In this document: in pieces, positions 1 through 4,883 of the stretch
Position numbering within the stretch: position 1 is the first letter of the stretch
How the letters are laid out: each line of letters opens with the position of its first letter
Source of the DNA: Clostridia bacterium
Lineage (GTDB): Bacteria; Bacillota_A; Clostridia; Oscillospirales; CAG-272
NCBI GenBank assembly: GCA_017626655.1
Contig: JAGAIH010000416.1
Coordinates: 1 to 7,676 of the forward strand
Length of the DNA stretch: 7,676 bases
Reading direction: 5' to 3'
Notes under the pieces: generated by a model
Databases searched by the model: none
What the model was told of the DNA's origin: nothing
What the model saw: the letters and a program-made list of their open reading frames with translations, nothing else
Program-made: the position numbers and the translations under genes

Positions 1-132
1 CGCAGCCCTTACGTTAGTCAAATACTTCGAACTTTACTACAATTCTGATCGTCTTCATTCGGGTATCGGTTACTTGACTCCCAATGAATTCTTTCAAAAT
101 TTAACTTCTTAATTTGTCCATTTTTCTTGACA
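1..132 (+). mobile_element. Right end of an IS3-family insertion sequence (partial)
   Basis: The first 132 bases are clearly richer in A and T than the rest of the window and hold the end of a transposase reading frame. After the stop codon comes TGTCCATTTTTCTTGACA at 115-132, which ends in CA as IS3-family right ends do and is flanked by the short inverted ends TGTC/GACA. I place the element boundary at 132 by inference: the left end lies outside the window, so neither the matching left inverted repeat nor a target-site duplication can be checked. The change in base composition from this piece to the GC-rich flanking genes suggests a recent arrival. The element reads toward the 3' end of the minus-strand gene, so the two are convergent. 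Confidence 0.75.
2..112 (+). CDS. IS3-family transposase OrfB, C-terminal fragment (runs in from the window edge)
   Basis: Reading frame 2 gives 36 residues and a TAA stop at 110-112. It contains YYNSDRLHSGIGYLTPNEFF, the C-terminal signature of the integrase-core (DDE, rve) transposases of the IS3 family, where the usual form is Y-N-x-x-R-x-H-x-x-[IL]-G-Y-x-T-P-x-E/x-F. In this family the protein cuts and joins the element ends during transposition. The catalytic D, D and E residues would lie upstream, outside the window, so I cannot say whether the enzyme is intact. The stop falls only about 20 bases before the proposed right end of the element, the normal arrangement for IS3 elements. The IS150-like subgroup is likely but not proven from so short a piece. 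Confidence 0.85.
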   Translation, partial: AALTLVKYFELYYNSDRLHSGIGYLTPNEFFQNLTS

Positions 133-159
133 AGTTTCGATGAGAGCGGCGGCGCGCGT

Positions 160-189
160 TATCTTGTATCTTTGTATCTTGTATCTTTG
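160..189. repeat. Two tandem copies of a 15-bp unit next to the IS end
   Basis: The unit TATCTTGTATCTTTG is present twice without interruption at 160-174 and 175-189. Each unit itself contains two TATCTT motifs. Read on the minus strand this is a run of AGATAC-type repeats that starts inside the last codons of the gene ending at 190 and continues past its stop, so the gene's end probably seeded the duplication. It sits 27 bases inside from the proposed IS boundary. No hairpin followed by a T-run is seen for the minus-strand gene in this stretch. Confidence 0.85.
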
Positions 190-1668
190 TCAGTATCTTT
201 CCCAGTGATACACGCCCTTCTCGTCCTTCTGGTCAATGGCCTTGAACACGTAGTACATGGGCTTGGGCGCGTCCATACCGTGACCCTCCTTCTTTCTCCG
301 CCACAGACCCAGGTTCAGACCGAATTCAAAGGCGTTATCGTGGTGGGAGTGGAGGATGAAGGAATCGATCTCGGGGATCTCCATGATCTTGCGGTAGGCG
401 CGGCCGTAGGCGCAGGCCTGGAGGATCTCGCTCTCGGGAGTCCAATGGGAATTGAAGCCCTGCTCCGACAGGATGATGCGGCGGCGCTCACCGTTCAGCA
501 GGAACTCGGGACGGTGGATGAACCGCGCCAGCACCTCCAGGTTCTTGAAGGTGATGATGGGGGCGTCGTCGTCGGGGGTGGCCAGCTTGTCGTTCCAGAA
601 ATCGGGGTAGTTGAGATCCTCGGGGTAGGGATGGTGGGCGATGTGCCAGGGGATCTGCCCCTGCTCGGCGGCCAGCTGGTTGAGGTAGACCAGCATATCG
701 CGGGTCTTGTAGTAGCGCAGGGGCTGATTCTCGTCCATGGCGGCGGTCCAGAAGTGGTCGATGGAGACGAAGACCCGCATATGGGCGTAGATGGAGGCGG
801 CGGTCTGCCAGGTCACGCGGAGAGCCGTGGCGTACTCGGTCACGTACTCCTCCATGGTCATCTCCCCCGAATTGGCCCAGATGTAGCCCGCGTCCACCTC
901 GTTGCTCACGATCATGCCCACCACACGGCCGTAGGCCATATCCTCGCGGGTGTAGCGGTCGGTCAGGAAGGCGATGAAGGCGCGGTAGTAGGCGAGGCCC
1001 TCCTCAGTGACCAGGTTGAAGGCCGAGATGAGGCCTGTGCCGTCGTCGGCCTTACCCGTGTAGGCGGGATGCTTGATGATATCCCAGAAGGCGGGGTCGA
1101 TGTCGCACCGCCAATGGGGAGAATTGAGCAGAATGAAGGAGATCACACAGCCGATCTCGGTCAGGCCCACGAAGGTATCGTCCATCTTCTCCACGTGGGA
1201 CTTGCGGAAGTAGAACACCCGCCCGTCATGCTCGAACTCGATGGTGTTGCCCTCCTCGTAGGCGGGCATGAGGAAATCGCCTTCGTTGACGTTGATGGCG
1301 GAATGGCGCACCCCCAGCTCCTTGGCGTCCTTGTAGTCCACCACCTGCAAGCCCTTCTTGGTGTCTACCACAGGGTAGGGGAAATCCCGCTCGGCGGCGG
1401 TGATGGCCTCCACGTACTGCTTGCCCTCCAGCAGCTCGTCGTCTACCTGCACCCCGTAGGACAGGCACACGCCGTCACGGCCGCAGGCAAAGCGGGGGAC
1501 GGTCAGAGTATCGCCCTCCGCGGCGGGGGTCAGAGCGGTCAGGGGCTCCACCTCCTCGGCCAGGATGGGGGAGAAGGGAATGACCGTCACCTCGGCGTCG
1601 GCGGGGATGGGGGTATCGAGCAGGATACGGATGGTATCGGCGGTTGCAATGATGCGGTTTATCGTCAT
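190..1668 (-). CDS. DUF5722-like putative glycosidase (clan GH-A-like TIM barrel), 492 aa
   Basis: The protein resembles the DUF5722 family, whose members are thought to be TIM-barrel glycoside-hydrolase-like proteins. What can be seen: an N-terminal beta-rich region (about 1-95); a barrel-like region from G-L-Q-V-V-D (106-111) to the C-terminal P-K-P-M-Y-Y-V-F-K (469-476); an Asn-Glu pair at 256-257 (I-V-S-N-E-V-D); and Ser-Glu-Gln-Gly at 401-404 after a hydrophobic strand. In clan GH-A enzymes an N-E at strand 4 is the acid/base and a Glu at the end of strand 7 is the nucleophile, so E257 and E402 are the inferred catalytic pair. Aromatic and His residues such as H345-H346 and H440-H443 could line a sugar pocket. 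No signal peptide is visible, so a cytosolic location is likely. The start ATG at 1668 has AAGGA 11 nt upstream and a strong promoter behind it. The substrate is unknown. The C-terminus looks complete despite the nearby IS. Confidence 0.72.
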   Translation of the reverse strand: MTINRIIATADTIRILLDTPIPADAEVTVIPFSPILAEEVEPLTALTPAAEGDTLTVPRFACGRDGVCLSYGVQVDDELLEGKQYVEAITAAERDFPYPVVDTKKGLQVVDYKDAKELGVRHSAINVNEGDFLMPAYEEGNTIEFEHDGRVFYFRKSHVEKMDDTFVGLTEIGCVISFILLNSPHWRCDIDPAFWDIIKHPAYTGKADDGTGLISAFNLVTEEGLAYYRAFIAFLTDRYTREDMAYGRVVGMIVSNEVDAGYIWANSGEMTMEEYVTEYATALRVTWQTAASIYAHMRVFVSIDHFWTAAMDENQPLRYYKTRDMLVYLNQLAAEQGQIPWHIAHHPYPEDLNYPDFWNDKLATPDDDAPIITFKNLEVLARFIHRPEFLLNGERRRIILSEQGFNSHWTPESEILQACAYGRAYRKIMEIPEIDSFILHSHHDNAFEFGLNLGLWRRKKEGHGMDAPKPMYYVFKAIDQKDEKGVYHWERY

Positions 1669-1715
1669 AATGGTGTCCGTCCTTTTTCAGAGTATTGGCA
1701 GTATTCGCCACCATC

Positions 1716-1744
1716 ATTATAAGGCATTTTTCCAAAAAAGTCAA
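1716..1744 (-). promoter_or_regulatory. Sigma-70 promoter of the DUF5722-like gene
   Basis: On the minus strand TTGACT (1744-1739) is followed by exactly 17 bases and then TATAAT (1721-1716). This is a near-consensus vegetative promoter. Transcription would start near 1709, giving a leader of about 40 nt before the ATG at 1668. The leader contains two AATACT copies 9 bp apart (1691-1696 and 1700-1705 on the plus strand). Confidence 0.85.
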
Positions 1745-1754
1745 TCAAAATGCC
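1723..1754. promoter_or_regulatory. Inverted repeat overlapping the minus-strand promoter; candidate operator
   Basis: GGCATTTT at 1723-1730 and AAAATGCC at 1747-1754 are perfect 8-bp inverted arms separated by 16 bp. The arms flank the -35 hexamer and one arm lies within the -35/-10 spacer, so a dimeric protein bound here would compete with RNA polymerase. The arm centres are 24 bp apart, a little over two helical turns. The regulator is not identifiable, and no regulator gene is in the window. Confidence 0.5.
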
Positions 1755-1766
1755 ATATATTTTATG

Positions 1767-1785
1767 ATGTTTTCTAAATGTTTTC
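1767..1785 (+). promoter_or_regulatory. 11-bp-phased direct repeat upstream of the CotH promoter; candidate activator site
   Basis: ATGTTTTC occurs at 1767-1774 and again at 1778-1785, exactly 11 bp apart, so both copies face the same side of the helix. The nearer copy ends about 34 bp before the -10 hexamer, roughly position -46 relative to the predicted start. This is where a class II activator binds, and the promoter has no good -35. Chance occurrence in this AT-rich stretch is possible. Confidence 0.35.
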
Positions 1786-1815
1786 AATTCCGTCACCAAA
1801 ATCACCGCCTGCTTG

Positions 1816-1824
1816 TGGTATAAT
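1816..1824 (+). promoter_or_regulatory. Extended -10 promoter of the CotH operon
   Basis: TGGTATAAT contains a perfect TATAAT (1819-1824) with the TGn extension. The position 17 bp upstream (about 1796-1801, CCAAAA) is a poor -35, consistent with an extended -10 promoter or one that needs an activator. The start would be near 1831, giving a leader of about 30 nt. Confidence 0.7.
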
Positions 1825-1839
1825 AAGCTGAAAATCTAT

Positions 1840-1859
1840 GTGGAAAGGTAAGACTCCAC
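1840..1859 (+). promoter_or_regulatory. Short hairpin displaying the ribosome binding site of the CotH gene
   Basis: GTGGA (1840-1844) can pair with TCCAC (1855-1859). The Shine-Dalgarno core AAGG (1845-1848) lies in the 10-nt loop and the ATG at 1861 follows directly. The linear SD-to-ATG distance of 12 nt is long, and folding would shorten the effective distance. The stem is only 5 bp, so the structure may be marginal. Confidence 0.3.
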
Positions 1860-1860
1860 C

Positions 1861-3813
1861 ATGAAACATCCGAGAAAGCTCACCACCCGCGCCGCCGCTC
1901 TCCTTCTGGCCCTCCTTCTGACGGGCACAGCGGGACTGACGGCCTGTGACAAGGGAAACCATCCCTCCGATACAGACCCCTCCGATACTTCCGTGGATTC
2001 CACCGAAAACGGCGGCGATCTGACCCTCCCCGACGGTACGTCCCCCGCCGATCCCGAGTCGCCCACAGGCCCCGCCGAGACCGACGCCCCCGTCACCCCC
2101 GAGGTCCCCGACTCCCTGATCGGTGACGGCTCCGCCGCCGTGGGCATCTACCCCGCCTTCTCGGAGGTCGGTGGCTACTACACCTCCCGCGCCAAGACCG
2201 TGGAGATCACCGCTCCCGAGGGCTATACCGTCCGCTACACCACCGACGGATCCGTCCCCACCAAGCGCTCCGCCGAGTATACGGAGGCCATCGAGATCAC
2301 CGCCGACAAGGGGGAGGGCACGACCATCCGCGCCGCCTGCTTTGACGCCGACGGTAAGCTGACGGGCCAGGTCATCACCCACACCTACATCTCGGCCAAG
2401 ACCGAGGGAGGCCTTCATTACACCGTCATGCTCTCCTGTGACGAGGACGATCTGCATGATATGTACGCCGATATCCACGAAAAGATCGAGCGGGCCGCCC
2501 ACGCCGAGATCCTGGCCCCCGACGGCACCCGCATCATCTCCCAGGACGTGGGCCTCCGCCTCTTCGGCGGCTCCTCCCGCGCCCTGTCCCAGAAGTCCTT
2601 CAAGATCATCGCCCGCAAGGACGGCTACTTTGGTGAGGACACCCCCTACGTGGGTCTGGGCACCTTCACCTACCCCTTCTTCCCCGAGCGCACCGTCATT
2701 TCGGGCAAGAACGCAGGGAAGGTCCTGGAGAAGTACGACGGCCTCATCCTCCGCAACGGCGGTAACGACGCCCTCCTGTCCACCGCCGCCGACCCCGACC
2801 GCCCCACCCTCCTCCGCGACGGCATTTCCAACGAGTTCATCGCCAAGTATGCCCCGAGCGTCCAGATGTCCTACGCCCACTTCGCCGTGGTCTACCTCAA
2901 CGGCGAGTACTACGGCATTCTGGAGCTGCGCGAGAACCAGAACGAGGACTATATCAAGCGGCTCTATGGCGTGGACGATAACGACGTGGTGGTGGTGAAG
3001 TCCGAGCTGGATACCACCCGCGCCTGCGGAGATCACAGGAACGGCGGAGAATGCCGCTTCTGCGGCTCCTGGTTCTTCTACGAGACCGACTCCGAGGCCG
3101 CCACCCAGCAGGAGATGAAGGACTGGATCGCCCTCTGTAAGAAGGCCGCAGGGGCCGTTGACGCAAGCGAGGCCGAGTACCGCAAGATCTTTGCCGAGGT
3201 GGAGTCCAAGCTGGACCTCCGCAACGCCCTGGAATACATGGCCGCCGCCTGCTACCTCTGCAACACCGACTGGCCCCACAACAACCTCCGCGTCTGGCGC
3301 TACACCGGCGCGCCCATGGAGGGTGTCTCCATCACCGACGGAAAATGGCGCTTCGCCACCCGCGTCATGGATTTCACCATGAACCTCTTCAGCGGAGACC
3401 ACCACCTCCCCGAGATCGACACCCGCCACACTGTGGATATGTTCGCCTGGGTGCTGTCCAACTACGTGGATGGCTACGGCGACAGCCAGCAGTACAACGA
3501 CGCCCTCTACCTCCAGGGTCTCTTTGCTTTCCTCATGCGGGACGACACCTTCCGCGCCGACTTCGCCGAGCTCTGCCGCACCCTGGCCTCGGAGGAAGCC
3601 ACCGCTTACCTGAAAGCCCTCTATGAGGATGCCTATAACCAGGTGAACCCCATCATGGGCGACCACATCAGCCGCTGGAGCGACTACGCCCACGGCATGA
3701 TCCGTGACACCCGCAGCTGGAAGCGGGCCGCCCAAAGGATCGAGAGCTTCATCGAGGCCAGACCCGCCCAGTTCCTCAAGCACTTGGATAAGATGCTGGC
3801 TATGTACGAATAA
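1861..3813 (+). CDS. CotH-kinase-domain lipoprotein with chitobiase-like beta domain, 650 aa
   Basis: This is a surface lipoprotein. A basic N-terminus and hydrophobic stretch (10-26) lead to a lipobox L-T-A-C with the acylated Cys at 29, followed by a Pro/Thr/Ser/Asp linker to about 90. Residues about 98-178 (Y-Y-T-S-R, then R-Y-T-T-D-G-S-V-P-T at 125-134) match the chitobiase/beta-hexosaminidase C-terminal-like beta domain often found in secreted carbohydrate-related proteins. From about 188 onward it is a CotH-type protein kinase fold: S-Q-K-S-F-K (243-248), Y-L-N-G-E-Y-Y-G (345-352) with L-E-L-R-E (354-358), N-T-D-W-P-H-N-N (468-475) and M-D-F (503-505). In characterised CotH, a spore-coat kinase, conserved Lys and Asp residues bind ATP and metal; by position K245/K248, D470 and D504 are the likely equivalents. 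The substrate is unknown; nothing here suggests a spore-coat role. The Cys/His cluster at 389-401 is unusual. It is probably the first gene of the operon running to 6854. Confidence 0.82.
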   Translation: MKHPRKLTTRAAALLLALLLTGTAGLTACDKGNHPSDTDPSDTSVDSTENGGDLTLPDGTSPADPESPTGPAETDAPVTPEVPDSLIGDGSAAVGIYPAFSEVGGYYTSRAKTVEITAPEGYTVRYTTDGSVPTKRSAEYTEAIEITADKGEGTTIRAACFDADGKLTGQVITHTYISAKTEGGLHYTVMLSCDEDDLHDMYADIHEKIERAAHAEILAPDGTRIISQDVGLRLFGGSSRALSQKSFKIIARKDGYFGEDTPYVGLGTFTYPFFPERTVISGKNAGKVLEKYDGLILRNGGNDALLSTAADPDRPTLLRDGISNEFIAKYAPSVQMSYAHFAVVYLNGEYYGILELRENQNEDYIKRLYGVDDNDVVVVKSELDTTRACGDHRNGGECRFCGSWFFYETDSEAATQQEMKDWIALCKKAAGAVDASEAEYRKIFAEVESKLDLRNALEYMAAACYLCNTDWPHNNLRVWRYTGAPMEGVSITDGKWRFATRVMDFTMNLFSGDHHLPEIDTRHTVDMFAWVLSNYVDGYGDSQQYNDALYLQGLFAFLMRDDTFRADFAELCRTLASEEATAYLKALYEDAYNQVNPIMGDHISRWSDYAHGMIRDTRSWKRAAQRIESFIEARPAQFLKHLDKMLAMYE

Positions 3814-3823
3814 ACCGTCTCAC

Positions 3824-3915
3824 CTGTAGGGACCGGCGTCCCCGGCGGTCCGCGGATCACACGGATCCGACAACAAACCTCGGTTTGTCGGCGGCTACGA
3901 TCATTCGTCGATCTC
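3824..3915. repeat. Palindrome-rich intergenic element, probable dispersed repeat
   Basis: The 130-nt gap between the first two plus-strand genes is packed with self-complementary pieces. GGACCG (3830-3835) pairs with CGGTCC (3846-3851). An 8-bp palindrome CGGATCCG lies at about 3862-3869. ACAAACC (3873-3879) pairs with GGTTTGT (3882-3888). The flanking CCGACA/TGTCGG lets the last hairpin extend imperfectly. The TAGGGAC...GTCC style resembles GC-rich intergenic repeats that I recall from Clostridia genomes, but copy number cannot be tested here. There is no T-run after either hairpin, so it is not a standard terminator. It may stabilise or process the operon mRNA. Confidence 0.5.
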
Positions 3916-3943
3916 TCAAAACCATTCCCGAAAGGAGCCTCCC

Positions 3944-4870
3944 ATGGGCGCATGGAACGTCAGCATCACGGGCAACGATACCGCCCAAGACCTGAAATAC
4001 GAATACCAGGCCGCCTTCTACTACTACGACGTGGAGACCGCCCTGGAGAAGCTGGACGCCTACGTCCGCACCCACATCTGCCGCGAGTCCGACGAGGAGG
4101 AGTGGTGCAACTACTACTACTCCCTGGCAGACTTCATGTGGCGCAAGGGCATCCTCACCGACGCCGTCCGCGACCGCGCCGTCCGCATGATCGACAAGGG
4201 CTTCGGCCTGGAGCTGTGGGCGGAGGACGAGAAGACCCTGAAAAAGCGGGAGAAGGCGCTGGCCGAGTTCCGCGAGAAGCTCCTGTCCCCCCAAGGGGAG
4301 AAAAAGAAGATCCGGGTCAAGCTGTATCTGGAGTCGGTCTTCGAGGTGGGAGACGTGGTGGCCTTTCGGCTGAAGACTGCCGACAAGCCCTATATCCCCG
4401 AAATGTACGGAAAAAAGACCCACTTCGACGAGGCCTTCTTCAAGGCCTGCGACGGCAAATACGTCGTGATGCGGAAGGCCAAGGACGACATCTCCTACCG
4501 CTCCAAGGTGGTCCCCGAGGTGGCCGACCATTGGATCATTTTCCAGCTGTACGGCAAGATCTTCGACGAGATCCCCACTATGGAGGAGCTTTCCTCGGTG
4601 GGCTGGGCCCATAGCGAGGACGGAAACGGCTTCTTCTTTTGCGAGAGCAGCCTGTACTACTTCAAAAAGCGGGACTTTCAGATCATCGGGCATGACCGAA
4701 GGCCGGTCATGGTCCCCCGCCGGTGCAACAGCAGCATCTTCTTCTCGGTCAACGTCCCCTGCTCCAACGCGGATACCTCCCTCATCGAGGCCATCACCCT
4801 GGCAGAGACGCCGGAGAAGCCCCCAAAAAGATCCTTCTTGGATTTTCTGAAACCCAAAAAGCACACCTGA
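3944..4870 (+). CDS. DUF4259-like protein of unknown function, 308 aa
   Basis: The N-terminus M-G-A-W-N-V-S-I-T-G-N-D-T-A-Q-D (1-16) resembles the M-G-x-W-x-x-x-x-x-x-[ND]-D-x-A-x-D opening of DUF4259-type proteins, a small family of unknown role. Residues about 17-115 look helical (Tyr-rich 26-28 and 57-59, then a charged helix 94-113). Residues 122-308 look mixed alpha/beta, with V-F-E-V-G-D-V-V-A-F (132-141) like the start of a beta-barrel-type domain. The tail is basic (K-P-K-K-H-T). There is no signal peptide or membrane segment, so it should be cytosolic. The start is supported by AAAGGAG with a 6-nt gap to the ATG at 3944. It is followed 13 nt later by the next gene, so the two are very likely co-translated. 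Some DUF4259-like proteins resemble immunity proteins, but no toxin is seen here and I assign no function. Confidence 0.7.
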   Translation: MGAWNVSITGNDTAQDLKYEYQAAFYYYDVETALEKLDAYVRTHICRESDEEEWCNYYYSLADFMWRKGILTDAVRDRAVRMIDKGFGLELWAEDEKTLKKREKALAEFREKLLSPQGEKKKIRVKLYLESVFEVGDVVAFRLKTADKPYIPEMYGKKTHFDEAFFKACDGKYVVMRKAKDDISYRSKVVPEVADHWIIFQLYGKIFDEIPTMEELSSVGWAHSEDGNGFFFCESSLYYFKKRDFQIIGHDRRPVMVPRRCNSSIFFSVNVPCSNADTSLIEAITLAETPEKPPKRSFLDFLKPKKHT

Positions 4871-4883
4871 AAGGATAACGGTC

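Noticed and set aside
127..1722. A 531-codon open frame on the plus strand, antisense to the DUF5722-like gene
   Set aside because: Its translation is low-complexity Gly/Val/Leu/His-rich with no family pattern, it overlaps the IS end, and the minus-strand frame has clear enzyme motifs, a promoter and a ribosome binding site. It is a by-product of GC-biased codons.
1774..3783. A 669-codon open frame antisense to the CotH gene
   Set aside because: It shows the same Gly/Val/Ala-rich shadow composition. The plus frame has a signal peptide, lipobox and CotH motifs.
1861..3813. Spore-coat role for the CotH-domain protein
   Set aside because: It has a lipoprotein signal and a chitobiase-like domain and no neighbouring coat genes (cotB/cotG-like). 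Only the kinase fold is shared.
3830..3888. The spacer hairpins as a transcription terminator after the CotH gene
   Set aside because: No T-run follows either hairpin, and no new promoter is evident before 3944, so read-through is more likely.
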